DNA of 64,000 nt, taken from NCBI RefSeq assembly GCF_003369915.1, contig NC_046673.1, forward strand, positions 8,106,001 through 8,170,000. The letters are read 5' to 3'. Positions 23,813 through 35,611 of this stretch are shown here, piece after piece (the stretch's first letter is position 1; every line of letters starts with the position of its first letter). The stretch comes from Drosophila miranda (lineage: Eukaryota; Arthropoda; Insecta; Diptera; Drosophilidae). A program made the translations under genes and the position numbers. Under the pieces are notes generated by a model. That model did no database searches. It saw nothing but the letters and a program-made list of their open reading frames with translations, and had not been told where the DNA came from.

Positions 23813-23929
23813 ATGGTAGTAGGGCTGCCGTCAATCAATGCGTTTATATTTATTCTTCTGACATTATATTTAGATGTTTCCTTTGTTAGAGCATCTCCCA
23901 GTTTCGTTATGCGAAGGAGCGAGCAGTAA
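23813..23929 (+). CDS. 38-aa ORF with signal-peptide-like start, unit 1
   Basis: It begins MVVGLPSINAFIFILLTLYL and ends in the basic tail FVMRRSEQ. The hydrophobic core followed by VRAS looks like a cleavable signal. It lies about 200 bases before the zucchini-like ATG and is intact in all five units, but copies differ mostly by amino-acid-changing substitutions. It could be chance, a uORF or a small secreted peptide. Confidence 0.2.
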   Translation: MVVGLPSINAFIFILLTLYLDVSFVRASPSFVMRRSEQ

Positions 23930-24128
23930 AAAAACGTTACATTGATTCAGTCATGAGCCCATAGTCGTATATGTTATGTACATATTCCATTCTAGTACAA
24001 TATTTCAACTTCGTAGGAAACTTGCTCCCAAATATTCGATTGTTTTCCTTGGCTTGAAATTTGTCTTGCCTATTTCTGTTTTGGCAAGTTAATCAGTAGA
24101 TGAATGAAGATCCTCTTGGGCTACTGAC

Positions 24129-24933
24129 ATGATGCCCGAAATTATTAAAAGCGTCTGCAGCCTGATGGGATCATGCTATAGTGCCCTGGTAAACCTGCTT
24201 TCAAAATTGTTCGGTTATTTCCGTATTTGGTGAGTTCGGAAGTAGATAAGGAAAATACTTTCAAATGACATACGGCATCCTCCACAGGTTTATGTACCAC
24301 TGGACTGCCTCCTCGCCCAGGAGGAGTCTGCGTCGCTACCTCTACAAGATCGATCTCTATGTGTGGCAGAGTATCTATGGAATGCCGGATACCGGTCACG
24401 TGGTCTTATTTAATGGTTGGCACAATGGCCGCGCGGTCGTGTGCGATGACTGCCGGTTGAAACGTGTGGGTGAATTGATTGACCAGGCAAAAATATGCCT
24501 GGACGTGGTGCTGCTGTCCACCGCCAATGTCCAGTACCTTGACCGCATGTTGGGTGCACATAATCGGGGTGTCAATGTGCGCGTTCTCGCCAGCGAGGAA
24601 ATGCTCGCGGCTAATGGGCCAGCGATGCAGCTAATCTGCGCCTTGGGTGTGCCGGTGCGCGGCTTCCCGATCGGTGTAAAATTCGGCTACAATTTTGCTA
24701 TAATAGACAGTGAAAAGCGAGCCCTGGGGTTAGAGGCCAAGCAGGATACGATCCACACCTGTCTTTGGCGTCTAAGGGGCAACATGAAAGGGTGTCTCAA
24801 CTGGATCCTAGCTGCCGTGAAGCGGAAACGCGATTATAGGCATGATAATTACCACTACCAAATTTTCTTTGATGAATGGGACATCTTATATCCCATCACC
24901 CCGCCTTACTTCGCAGAACAAAATTTTTTCTAA
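24129..24933 (+). CDS. Zucchini-like PLD-family protein, HKD motif lost, unit 1
   Basis: Exon 1 is 24,129-24,229. A 58-nt intron follows (24,230-24,287; GTGAGT to CTCCACAG), then exon 2 to TAA at 24,933. The result is 248 aa, close to Drosophila Zucchini (253 aa). Zucchini/MitoPLD is a mitochondrial-surface nuclease that makes piRNA 3' ends. Here residues 9-38 form a hydrophobic anchor. A CDDC pair (about 86-89) follows. The PLD fold signature appears as AKICLDVVLLSTANVQYLDR, then HNRGVNVRVLASEEM and LGVPVRGFPIG. At the active site the expected H-x-K-x4-D reads G-Y-N-F-A-I-I-D (residues 167-174): D remains, H and K are gone, and the following G-S motif is also replaced. A catalytically dead paralog is inferred. 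AATAAA signals follow at about 24,985-25,002. The parental gene is not in the window. Confidence 0.75.
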
Positions 24934-25552
24934 GTTACACGTTAATTCAATTATATCTTATTTTAATGATTATTCGTTGCCTTAAATAAACGTAAATAAA
25001 AGTTTTGTTGTTTTTTTAGATAATCAGCTCAAAAGTTCCCATTTGTGTAATTATGTACATGTCTGTGCATAAGCCACAAAAACTTGGCGAAAATCTTGTA
25101 CATAGATAGTTTCCATAGTCCCGAAGCTAGAATTCTATGGTAGATATCAGCACTCAGCTTTCTGATAGGAAAAAACAACATGCTTGATCGATCAAGCAAA
25201 GACGAGCCGCTCTGGGCGAGCTTTTTAAGCTTTAAGCTTTTCAGCAATGTGTGCACATGCACCGGTGAAGAGTTTTTGCTTTTTTCGGAGCTTTTGAATG
25301 CGTTTGCAGTTTCGCTTTCAATTGGTGTACGAGCAGACGATTGTGATTCACACAATATTTTATGATCAGTAAATCAGCTATACAAATCGACCAGACATTT
25401 CATGCATATCATACAAGTGAATGGTACGAGTATGTAAACTTTGGCCCCGAAACTATAATAGCTCTCCTTTCTGGCTGCTGTCAAATTCCGATTCAGTCTC
25501 TCTTTCTGTCTTCGTCTGTTTCTGTTTCTTGGTTTTGTTATTCTTAGGCAAT

Positions 25553-26030
25553 AGCAAAGCCGACCATGAAACGTGTGTGTTAGAGAGAGACAGAGCGAGA
25601 TCGAATGAAAGTGTTTTCTTTATTCTGGCTATAAAAATGATACGATCTAGTTCAGATTCTGCAGTCTAGAAGAGATTGTCATTCCCTACGATTCTGCGCT
25701 TATGGTTTTCTCGTATCTTCAAAATTGTGGATTGTGGGGACGGAAGGGGGCCTGGCGAAATAGTTTTGAAATACACTTGTAACAGTGACATATCACAGAA
25801 GTCTCCATACAAAATGTCGCTGCTCTAGCTCTTATACTCTCAGAGCAGTAGGCGCTCATAGGGACGGACAGACGGACGAAAGGACAGACGGACAGACGGA
25901 CAGACAGACATGGCTCAATTGACTCGGCGCAAGTCTATTAGGATGGCTCTGAAACTTGACCAGATACTTTCCTTTCGCCTTGGCGATTTCATCCTTAATA
26001 AATTCGACATTTATGTCCTTATGAAGATTT
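25553..26030 (-). mobile_element. DINE-1/Helitron-derived piece, unit 1
   Basis: It carries GCTCTTATACTCTCAGAGCA, GGAC/GACA microsatellite, and GACATGGCTCAATTGACTCGG. These match the reverse orientation of the DINE-1 core region. The microsatellite length differs between units. Confidence 0.6.
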
Positions 26031-26170
26031 GCACTCCGTATGTACTATGATGCCCAGTGCTAGTTCTCATTATCTTTGATTCAGCCAGGCTTTCCCCCTA
26101 GTTCGGAGCCATACATATGTCAAAATTGGTTTGAAAACTGTACCGTACAAAAGTACTTTGTACTCCAGTT

Positions 26171-26478
26171 TTAGTGGCGAGGACAATGTGGAATTCTAGC
26201 TTTAAGTTTCAGTAGATTTCTCTTTGCTTCCATGTGTTTACACCAAGTGAGCCGTCTATGCAAATGTACACCAAGGTACGCTACTTCGGTTGGAATGCTG
26301 ATGTTGTTGAGAGACACCGGTGGGCAAGATTGTCTGTTTGCACTTTTGCTCATTCACATGCATGCCCCAGTCTGCTAGCCATTTTTCCAAGGCCCGAGAT
26401 GAGATTATAAGTGATCCGTTGAACTTGTTGGGCACTTGGAGCGATCGATACATGAGCGTTCCAGCACGAGCTAATTTT
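26171..26478 (-). mobile_element. Jockey-type LINE reverse transcriptase fragment, unit 1
   Basis: Minus-strand frames read LEKWLADWGMHVNEQKCK and, one frame over, CPPVSLNNISIPTEVAYLGV followed by HLHRRLTWCKHMEAKRN. This is the C-terminal part of a Jockey-clade reverse transcriptase (YLGVHLDRRLTW-type motif). It is short and broken by a frame change. Confidence 0.75.
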
Positions 26479-28995
26479 ATTATTATTTATTTATTAAATT
26501 AAATTAACAAATTATCAGTTAATAATGGTACTTAGTGACTAAAGGCGGAAAAAGATAAGTTAAAAGTTAGCTAAATTTAAATGATTATAAATATTGCATG
26601 CAATTAGTTTAAGAGACAGTTCAGGGGATAGGGTTGACAGAGGGAGTTATAATTATGGCATAAAACCCTAAAAGGTTCATGATCAGCATAATTAGACCTA
26701 CATATGGGTAGACGGATAGGCCTAAAAGTACGGGTAGGTCTAGATGGAACGGCCAAGTCAATCTGACCCAAGAGAGTTTGGGAGTCAACAGTCCCAAGAA
26801 GGAGCTTGTGCACGAATGTTCGTGTTCGTAATAATACGCCATTGCATATTCTGCGATGGTGCAACGACGGCAGGGCAATAAGATTTAGCCTAGACCGGTA
26901 GGGTGGCAAGATTCTACCCGAGTCCCAGTTAAAGTTCCGAAGGGCAAAAATTAAAAATTGCTTTTGCACGGATTCATTAACAGCCTGCTGCTCTTTATAC
27001 TGCGGGCTCCACACACAAGAACAATACTCCAATATAGGACGTACTAACGAGATGTACAGTTGTTTCGTAACGTACGGGTCGTCAAACTCCTTGGACCAAC
27101 GCTTGATGAACGCTAAAACACCCTTAGCTTTATTTACAGTTGCAGCTATATGGGTGTTGAAACACATCTTATGATCAAAAAGGACTCCGAGGTCATTTGA
27201 ACTCGAAATTCGCTCAAGGACATGATTTCCTAGAACATTTGAGATAAAATGAGGAGCGCGACGGTAAAATGTCATAAGTTTGCATTTGGAAAGGTTCAGA
27301 AAAAGAAGATTAGTTGAACACCACAATAGTAGTTCACTTAGATCAAGTTGAAGGCGTGTGTGCAAATACCAATCAGAGTAAGAAAGACAGATTTTGACAT
27401 CATCAGCATACATTAGTGTAGTAGAGTATGTTATAACTTGAGGAAGGTCGTTCACAAATAAAATAAACAGAAGCGGGCCCAGATGACTTCCCTGTGGCAC
27501 AACTGAAGTAACATTAACAGTATTTGACAACACGTTAGAAAACAAAACACGTTGAGTACGGTTAGAGAGATAGGACAAAATCCAATCTAGAAGATTCGTT
27601 GGGAACCCTAATAAAGAGAGCTTTTGAATAAGCAGAGCATGGTTCACAGAATCGAATGCCTTGCTGAAGTCCGTAAAAACTACATCCGTCTGCAAACCAA
27701 TTTGAAAACCACGGTGGATTAGGTTAGAAAACTCAAGAAGGTTAGTCGATGTTGAACGATGTCTGAAAAAACCGTGTTGCGACGGAGATATCAAGCTGCA
27801 ACAAAGATGTTGCAGTTGCCGGGTGACCAGGAACTCAAGAAGCTTCGGGATGGCGGAAAGCTTTGCGATACCACGATAGTTTTCAATGTTTGATCTTGAA
27901 CCTTTTTTGTGAAGCGGAATGATGTAGGACTCATTCCAAATTACTGGGAGACAAGACTGTTCCAAGGAGAGGTTGAAGAGAAAGGTCAAGGGTTTTCAAA
28001 GGGACTGGGCACAGTGTTTTAAGATGCAACTTGGTACCTTATCTGGACCCGCAGAAAACGATATGTCCATAGATGACAAACCTTCCAGAACAACGCTTTC
28101 CTCGAAAAAGGGCAGAAAAATGCTGTTAGCTTGAGAATAGAATTTTTTAGGATCACTACGAAAGTTACTACTACATTGTGAAAGGTAATGATTATAACAC
28201 TGACTATTGACGGCAAGGAACAGAGAGCGAGCGAAGGAGTATAGAGCTAAGGCCAACGTGGAGCCCGACTTCTGGTACTTTTTATAGAGCCGGGATTTGT
28301 TATTTTTTAAGTATGACAAATACTTGGAGAACCAGGGAGGCTTGGACGATACAGGTACAGTGATATCTGGAACAAACGTATTAAGGGCGGAGTAAATAGA
28401 ACTATAAAACGAGTTAACAGTTGCATCTATGTTCGGTAATGAATAAAGAAACGACCAATCAACACGCGAGAGATGTAGATCTAAATCGATAAAGTTTGTG
28501 TGACAAGGAGCCATGGAACTGTCAGCACCTCCAGATTGTGTACACTCCAGTGATATCAACAAAGTTGGATGGTAAGGATCTTCAGGGAGAGATATTGGGC
28601 TTGCTCTAGATACCGTAGCAAGAGAACCATCGTTAACAAAAACGAGGTCAAGAAGTCTGTCCCTAATGTTTTTAACGGCATTAATTTGGACAAGGGAAAT
28701 ATCCGTTAGCCCATTGATAAAGTCATTATGGCAATTGGGAAACAACAGGTTAGCGTCATTACAAGGCAGCCAAGAAAGAAATGGGAGGTTAAAGTCCCCC
28801 ATGACAATAATTCGATCATTGCACCCTAATGCAGAAACAACATTATTAATTGCTGAGAGGTGGTGTAAGTAAAGCTCAGCATCAGACCTGGGAGGAATGT
28901 AAGAGCAGGTTACATAGAAAAATGCGGAGCCAAAACGAACTTTGACTGCAACAAATTCAATTCCATGAATGTTATTGAATGGGAATAACTCAGAT
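26479..28995 (-). mobile_element. CR1-like LINE, 5' truncated, unit 1
   Basis: On the minus strand the endonuclease C-terminal half (SYIPPRSDAELYLHHL, then VMGDFNLPF near 28,802) leads into a reverse transcriptase. The RT carries FTDFSKAFDSVNH, PQGSHLGPLLFILFVNDLP and the catalytic YADDVK box, then the tail LYISLVRPILEYCSCVWSPQ and KQFLIFALRNFNWDS. A single in-frame TGA (27,996-27,998) splits the otherwise open frame. The 3' end is a TAATAAATAAATAA-type repeat with no long A tail, and no target duplication is obvious, which fits CR1-type LINEs. About 2.5 kb. The clade is assigned by motif memory, so it is tentative. Confidence 0.75.
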
Positions 28996-29611
28996 GAACG
29001 CTGATTTTTTTGATAGTGATTCCAGTGGAGTATTTGGGCTAAAAATGTTTAATGACTTATAATTTGAATTTAAATGATTATTTTTTTAATTGTTATTTTT
29101 TAAAGGTAATGTATCGTTTTTTCATAAAACATTAGTATGCTACATTTATGCTTATATGTAGTTTTGAAGAACTTTTCCATTCTGAAAAGATAATAAATAC
29201 AGCTGCCAATCTGTCATCAAAGCTCAAGCTTAACGTCTTTATTAAGCTTTCAAATGTTAATTTTTTTAAATTTTGGGGCAGTTTTGATCAATATTTTTAC
29301 TTGAAAACCTCAGAGAAATCGTAAAAATGATCAAGAACAAGCGTTTTGAAACCTACCATTAAAAACAGTCTTTTCCTAAGAAGAAATTTATGTTTTTTAT
29401 TGTAAAGCTTGAAATACTGCAAAATCAGCTTTGAATTTAATTAAAATTAAATTATAGCTTAACGCCTTCTTTTGAACAGTCTGGCAACTCTTTTCGATTT
29501 ATTTTGAATCGGAACAGAGTTGCTCTCAATTATTATCGACGCCTGGAAACGTCATCCACGTATTTCTCTCTGGTAAAATTTGCAAGTTTCAACATCCGAG
29601 CTCGAAAAAAA

Positions 29612-29667
29612 GTAAGTCCTTTGGAGAAATTGTAATTGTTTTTGTCGACTCATCATCTCTCCACAAG
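29612..29667 (+). other. 5' UTR intron of KCMF1-like gene, unit 1
   Basis: A 56-nt GTAAGT to CTCCACAAG intron ends 20 bases before the ATG. Equivalent introns are at 36,314-36,369, 42,885-42,940 and 51,928-51,983. A preserved intron shows the copies arose by DNA duplication, not retroposition. Confidence 0.65.
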
Positions 29668-29687
29668 GTTAACCAACTGGAATCATA

Positions 29688-30302
29688 ATGGAGCCTCACA
29701 CGGGCGCAACTTGTGACGGCTGCGACCTTTGGGGCAACGGAATAACTGGCTGCCGCTTCAAGTGCTTGCAGTGCGCCGACTTTGATTTGTGTCAGAGCTG
29801 CTATGACGCCAAGGTGGTGAATGGGCCGCACAAGTCGGAGCATCCAATGCAGTGCCTGCTGGACGAGGATGCTAAGAAGCTGTACTTTGCCGGGGAGCCA
29901 ATTCCCTATCTGAACGCCGATAGCTTCACTTGCCCCATTTGCGGCTCCATGGGCCATTCGTACTTCGAACTTGTGAAGCATGTGGTTGCCCAGCACAACG
30001 ACGACCGCAGCGACGCCATCTGTCCACTGTGCGTGGCCGTGCCCATGGCCCCACCCGGCCGCTTGCTCAACATTTCGCAGCACTTTCGCCGTCAGCATCG
30101 CGAACCGTCGAGCATTCGCGCTGCCGTTGCCAGTGCAGAGGAGGAGTCGGGAATATCCGACATTGCCGATCGCCTCTCCCGTCACTCTTTAGGAGAGGGT
30201 GCGCGCTTCAGACTGTCACAACGTCGTCTGCACGTCCGTATCGCTCGCATGAGGCCATCCAATCCCTTGCCCCCCGATACTAGCAGCGAGGAGGCGGACT
30301 AA
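29688..30302 (+). CDS. KCMF1-like ZZ/Di19 zinc-finger protein, unit 1
   Basis: 204 aa. KCMF1 proteins are E3 ubiquitin ligase-associated factors with an N-terminal ZZ finger followed by a Di19-type double zinc finger. Here the ZZ ligands are C9, C12, C26/C29, C35, C38, H48 and H52 ([14 protein letters not shown]). Di19 fingers follow as C82-C85/H98-H103 ([19 protein letters not shown]) and C112-C115/H132-H137. After that comes an acidic-serine region (AEEESGISD) and an Arg-rich tail ([14 protein letters not shown]) ending in SSEEAD. Family members are usually longer, so the long C-terminal part is absent. All zinc ligands are kept, so a folded product is plausible. The ATG context is CATAATGG. 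It is the partner of the zucchini-like gene in every full unit, on the same strand about 4.8 kb downstream here because of the LINE. Confidence 0.8.
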   Translation: MEPHTGATCDGCDLWGNGITGCRFKCLQCADFDLCQSCYDAKVVNGPHKSEHPMQCLLDEDAKKLYFAGEPIPYLNADSFTCPICGSMGHSYFELVKHVVAQHNDDRSDAICPLCVAVPMAPPGRLLNISQHFRRQHREPSSIRAAVASAEEESGISDIADRLSRHSLGEGARFRLSQRRLHVRIARMRPSNPLPPDTSSEEAD

Positions 30303-30493
30303 GCTGCCTAAGCAAATCTGTTCCGCTGAAGATGTGGAGGATTGCACATATACCTACAGAGATCAACGCACACCACCTACACACATACTATGCATATGTA
30401 TACGGATCCACTGTCTCCACGCACACATTAATACAGATACACGAACACTACATATGCATACAAATGAACGCCGAAACTGTGCTCAAAAGCTGG

Positions 30494-30527
<34 letters not shown>
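30494..30527 (+). repeat. A34 homopolymer, unit 1
   Basis: It lies about 190 bases after the KCMF1-like stop. Unit 2 has A14-C-A13 (37,196-37,223), unit 4 has A35, and unit 3 has about 50 bases of mixed sequence instead. Confidence 0.9.
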
Positions 30528-30528
<1 letters not shown>

Positions 30529-30784
30529 ACATACACATACACAAACACATACCAGGAGATACACTGCCCCAAAAGAACTCACAAAATTCTTGTTTCAGAC
30601 ATTCCTTAAAAAATTGTATCACATGACAATTATTACACTGTGCCACAGATGCTTTGTACTTCACATGAGAGCTTGCGTTAGTAGTAGTAAAAAAGTCCTA
30701 AAGAATTATAAAAAACGTTCTTTTGAGATATTTATTTTTATTTTAAGCCAATGTATCGGAGCACTGCGACACCTAACCCAACAA

Positions 30785-32056
30785 ATTTTGAAATATACTT
30801 AAAACGGTGAGATATCACAGGAGTCTGTAAACAGAATTTGTTTGCTCTAGCTCTTATAGTCTCTGAGATCTAGGCGCTCATCGGGACAGATGGACAGACA
30901 GACATGGCTTTATCGACTTTTCTATTAACGTTGATCATAATTTTTTTTATTTATGGGGTCGGAAACGCTTCCTTTTGGAATCATCCTAACTCATTGAGAT
31001 GCGTTGTTTATGGACAGTTCTACATACATACACACATATATACATACAGACATACGTACGAATATATGTGGATGCAGACACATACGCGTACGATGCCCAC
31101 ACAGGGGGCATTCGACTGGACACGAGAACACACACACAGATGCCTGGAATCGTATGAATTGAAAATATACTCGATTAATATTATGCTAATTTAATTGGTA
31201 GGCAGTTGAAATAATTAAAAACAGGCTCTGGAATTATAATGCTTGGGCAGCCCATCTATTAGATATATGTACAATATGTACATATATACTTATCTACATC
31301 CGATATCCGATCGATCGGTTGGCGAATTATGTGTATATCATAGATTTAGTCAATTAGATGGGATGAGATTATCCTCATCCATTCTTGTTTGATATTTAGC
31401 TGCAAACATTTCAAATTAACTTCTGGTAGTATTTCAATACACTTAAAGAGCAGTGCACTCTGGAATACAAAGAAAGCATTTCGAATCATCTCTCTTACAG
31501 ACTAAATACAAGTAGAACGAAGGGGAACGTTGTGAGTTGCTGCTGCGACCGCAACTCTACATTTATACCCGATACATAGTCAGTATGGCTACATTGAGTG
31601 ACAAAGAGTTCGTGCGGGAGAGACGTGTTTGAACATGTCGTCCGGTGCTGCGTTGGCACTGCAAATTGATTTGTTCCGTTTGGCTATAAAAATGATCCGA
31701 TTCAGATCGAATCAATCCAGATTCGGCAATCTGGTAGTTATGGTCATTCTCTATGATTGGGGGTTTTTAATTTTCCCGTATCTTCAAAATTGTGGATGCC
31801 ACAGATTTTCCTTTTTTGTGGGGCCGTAAAGAGGTGGGGCGAAATTTTGAAAAACACTTGTGCAGGTTCAATATCACAGGAGTGTAGATACCAAATTTGG
31901 TTGCCCTAGCTCTTATAGTCTCTGAGATCTAGACACTCCCTTTTGGCAATCGGCAAAGCCGCCATGAAACTTGCTTGTAAGAGAGAGAGAGAGCGAGTAC
32001 GAATGAAACTGTTTTCTTCATCCTGGCCATAATAATGATACGAATAAAATAATAAT
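30785..32056. mobile_element. Helitron/DINE-1-derived block, unit 1
   Basis: The first piece (about 30,785-30,985) has GCTCTTATAGTCTCTGAGAT, a GACA microsatellite and a diverged reverse DINE-1 core ending GGGGTCGGAAACGCTTCC. The second (about 31,505-32,050) has GGGAACGTTGTGAGTTGCTG, TATACCCGATACATAG and a GA-repeat (near 31,979). AT-rich filler with TACATA repeats lies between them. It encodes no supported gene. Confidence 0.55.
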
Positions 32057-32164
32057 GAATAAAACTCGATTCATAGAAAACGATTGACGGACATGTATGT
32101 ATTGTATATGTACATCAAAGCGTCGTTAAATACTGTCCGATATACGAGTATGTTTTATACCAAA

Positions 32165-32812
32165 ATGCAAAGATCGAAGGATATCAACCATACCAATGGC
32201 CAGGAGGAGTGCTACGGGAAAGGTCAAGCTATCTGCCCATATGGGTATGTGCGCAAGTATGTATCTGTGTTGACTGAAAATTTATTGTTTTTGTCATTAG
32301 CGCTGCGCAAATTCGTGGGACGTTGGTGGAACGTTGGAGGATGCGCAGAGGGGGTGAGCGGGTGTTGGGCTCTAGGGGTCTTGGCCAGAATTGATGTCGA
32401 TGAGTTTTCGTTAATGTCCGAATATTTATTAAATGGGATTGGTGAACGGAAATGCTCTGTATACTCGTAATGGTCGTGGGTCCAGAAGCGATCGCCGCTT
32501 GTTAATTGAAAAGGAAGATGCGGATGGGGTATAACACCGTCGAGAGTGTGTCTATATAAGTTTTGAAAGTCGTGCTGAGGTATTTTATCCATTCCCGTGA
32601 GAGAGCCGGACAGTTTCAGATGAAATGCTCCACGGTTTGGATGGCCCCGGATTCACCACACTTTCTGCAGCTGCTGCTCTCAACGATGAAATAAATAAAC
32701 TGGTGCATATTTTCGTAGGTAAAATGCTGAATTTGTATTTAGCTTGGCTCGTTAAAGGACGTTTAATATGCAATCTTATATTTATCTTAGTTCTACACAA
32801 ATCTAAAAACAA
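32165..32812 (-). mobile_element. LINE C-terminal fragment, unit 2
   Basis: This is the unit 2 copy of the CCHC-tail LINE fragment, with few base differences from unit 1. Confidence 0.55.
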
Positions 32813-32934
32813 TTTTTCTTCTTACCTTCTTATACCTTCTTGAACACGGTTTAAATGTACATACTCGTATGCTGAATTCTTAACTTTTCTAAGCCGTTGC
32901 ACATTTTATTTGTTTAGTTACTCAACGGTTTAAG

Positions 32935-33051
32935 ATGGTAGTAGGGCTGACGTCAATCAATGCGTTTATATTTATTTTTCTGACTTTATATTTAGATGTT
33001 TCCTTTGTTAGAGCATCTCCCAGTTTCGTTATGCGAAGGAGCGAGCAGTAA
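32935..33051 (+). CDS. 38-aa signal-like ORF, unit 2
   Basis: It is intact. It differs from unit 1 by P6T and by a Leu-to-Phe change in the hydrophobic core. Confidence 0.2.
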   Translation: MVVGLTSINAFIFIFLTLYLDVSFVRASPSFVMRRSEQ

Positions 33052-33249
33052 AAAACGTTACATTGATTCAGTCATGAGCCTATAGTCGTATATGTTATGT
33101 ACATATTCCATTCTAGTACAATATTTCAACTTCGTAGGAGACTTGCTCCCAAATATTCGATTGTTTTCCTTGGCTTGAAATTTGTCTTGCCTATTTCTGT
33201 TTTGGCAAGTTAATCAGTAGATGAATGAAGATCCTCTTGGGCTACTGAC

Positions 33250-34054
33250 ATGATGCCCGAAATTATTATAAGCGTCTGCAGCCTGATGGGATCATGCTAT
33301 AGTGCCCTGGTAAACCTGCTTTCAAAATTGTTCGCCTTTTTCCGTATTTGGTGAGTTCGGAAGTAGATAAGGAAAATACTTTCAAATGACATACGGCATC
33401 CTCCACAGGTTTATGTACCACTGGACTGCCTCCTCGCCCAGGAGGAGTCTGCGTCGCTACCTCTACAAGATCGATCTCTATGTGTGGCAGAAAATCTACG
33501 GAAAGCCGGATACCGGTCACGTGGTCTTATTTAATGGTTGGCACAATGACCGCACGGTCGTGTGCGATGACTGCCGGTTGAAACGTGTGGGTGAATTGAT
33601 TGACCAGGCAAAAATATGCCTGGACGTGGTGCTGCTGTCCACCGCCAATGTCCAGTACCTTGACCGCATGTTGGGTGCACATAATCGGGGTGTCAATGTG
33701 CGGGTTCTCGCCAGCGAGGAAATGCTCGCGGCTAATGGGCCAGCGATGCAGCTAATCTGCGCCTTGGGTGTGCCGGTGCGCGGCTTCCCGATCGGTGTTA
33801 AATTCGGCTACAATTTTGCTATAATAGACAGTGAAAGGCGAGCCCTGGGGTTAGAGGCCAAGCAGGATACGATCCACACCTGTCTTTGGCGTCTAAGGGG
33901 CAACATGAAAGGGTGTCTCAACTGGATCCTAGCTGCCGTGAAGCGGAAACGCGATTATAGGCATGATAATTACCACTACCAAATTTTCTTTGATGAATGG
34001 GACATCTTATATCCCATCACCCCGCCTTACTTCGCAGAACAAAATTTTTTCTAA
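33250..34054 (+). CDS. Zucchini-like protein, HKD motif lost, unit 2
   Basis: Exons are 33,250-33,350 and 33,409-34,054, with the 58-nt intron conserved. 248 aa and uninterrupted. It is the most changed intact copy: QSIYGMPD reads QKIYGKPD, NGRAV reads NDRTV, and SEKRAL reads SERRAL. The dead site GYNFAIID is the same as in unit 1. All named differences change amino acids. AATAAA follows as in unit 1. Confidence 0.75.
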
Positions 34055-34673
34055 GTTACACGTTAATTCAATTATATCTTATTTTAATGATTATTCGTTG
34101 CCTTAAATAAACGTAAATAAAAGTTTTGTTGTTTTTTTAGATAATCAGCTCAAAAGTTCCCATTTGTGTAATTATGTACATGTCTGTGCATAAGCCACAA
34201 AAACTTGGCGAAAATCTTGTACATAGATAGTTTCCATAGTCCCGAAGCTAGAATTCTATGGTAGATATCAGCACTCAGCTTTCTGATAGGAAAAAACAAC
34301 ATGCTTGATCGATCAAGCAAAGACGAGCCGCTCTGGGCGAGCTTTTTAAGCTTTAAGCTTTTCAGCAATGTGTGCACATGCACCGGTGAAGAGTTTTTGC
34401 TTTTTTCGGAGCTTTTGAATGCGTTTGCAGTTTCGCTTTCAATTGGTGTACGAGCAGACGATTGTGATTCACACAATATTTTATGATCAGTAAATCAGCT
34501 ATACAAATCGACCAGACATTTCATGCATATCATACAAGTGAATGGTACGAGTATGTAAACTTTGGCCCCGAAACTATAATAGCTCTCCTTTCTGGCTGCT
34601 GTCAAATTCCGATTCAGTCTCTCTTTCTGTCTTCGTCTGTTTCTGTTTCTTGGTTTTGTTATTCTTAGGCAAT

Positions 34674-35150
34674 AGCAAAGCCGACCATGAAACGTGTGTG
34701 TTAGAGAGAGACAGAGCGAGATCGAATGAAACTGTTTTCTTTATTCTGGCTATAAAAATGATACGATCTAGTTCAGATTCTGCAGTCTAGAAGAGATTGT
34801 CATTCCCTACGATTCTGCGTTTATGGTTTTCTCGTATCTTCAAAATTGTGGATTGTGGGGACGGAAGGGGGCCTGGCGAAATAGTTTTGAAATACACTTG
34901 TAACAGTGACATATCACAGAAGTCTCCATACAAAATGTCGCTGCTCTAGCTCTTATACTCTCAGAGCAGTAGGCGCTCATAGGGACGGACAGACGGACGA
35001 AAGGACAGACGGACAGACGGACAGACAGACAGACAGACATGGCTCAATTGACTCGGCGCAAGTCTATTAGGATGGCTCTGAAACTTGACCAGATACTTTC
35101 CTTTCGCCTTGGCGATTTCATCCTTAATAAATTCGACATTTAAGTCCCTT
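34674..35150 (-). mobile_element. DINE-1/Helitron-derived piece, unit 2
   Basis: Counterpart of 25,553-26,030, with a longer GGAC/GACA tract (about 34,984-35,038). Confidence 0.6.
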
Positions 35151-35299
35151 TGAAGATTTGCACTCCGTATGTACTATGATGCCCAGTGCTAGTTCTCATT
35201 ATCTTTGATTCAGCCAGGCTTTCCCCCTAGTTCGGAGCCATACATATGTCAAAATTGGTTTGAAAACTGTACCGTACAAAAGTACTTTGTACTCCAGTT

Positions 35300-35611
35300 T
35301 TAGTGGCGAGGACAATGTGGAATTCTAGCTTTAAGTTTCAGTAGATTTCTCTTTGCTTCCATGTGTTTACACCAAGTGAGCCGTCTATGCAAATGTACAC
35401 CAAGGTACGCTACTTCGGTTGGAATGCTGATGTTGTTGAGAGACACCGGTGGGCAAGTTTGTCTGTTTGCACTTTTGCTCATTCACATGCATGCCCCAGT
35501 CTGCTAGCCATTTTTCCAAGGCCCGAGATGAGATTATAAGTGATCCGTTGAACTTGTTGGGCACTTGGAGCGATCGATACATGAGCGTTCCAGCACGAGC
35601 TAATTTTATTG
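35300..35611 (-). mobile_element. Jockey RT fragment, unit 2
   Basis: Same remnant as in unit 1. Here it joins the following sequence at ATTTTATTGAACGCTGAG, the junction lacking the CR1-like LINE. Confidence 0.75.

Larger units (their letters stand above)
22890..32056 (+). repeat. Tandem array unit 1 (with CR1-like LINE)
   Basis: The unit starts at GAATAAAACTCGATTCATAG and runs to the same word of unit 2. Order: RNase-H-type LINE fragment, 38-aa ORF, zucchini-like gene, Helitron-derived piece, Jockey fragment, CR1-like LINE, KCMF1-like gene, A-tract, Helitron-derived block. About 9.17 kb. It has roughly 50 bases near 22,983-23,038 that other units lack. Confidence 0.9.

Noticed and set aside
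29589-30185. 198-aa ORF on the minus strand opposite the KCMF1-like gene, in every unit
   Set aside because: It is the antisense shadow of a GC-rich coding exon. The plus-strand frame has the zinc-finger ligands.
30332-30802. Long ORFs with poly-Lys and THTHTQ repeats after the KCMF1-like genes
   Set aside because: They are translated A-tract and CA-type repeats with no coding evidence.
30904-31194. 96-aa ORF beginning MALSTFLLTLIIIFF, with a signal-peptide look, intact in all four full units
   Set aside because: Its start lies inside the reverse DINE-1 core (GACATGGCT... GGGGTCGGAAACG) and its middle is TACATA/ACACA microsatellite. It is best explained as chance in recently copied repeat sequence.
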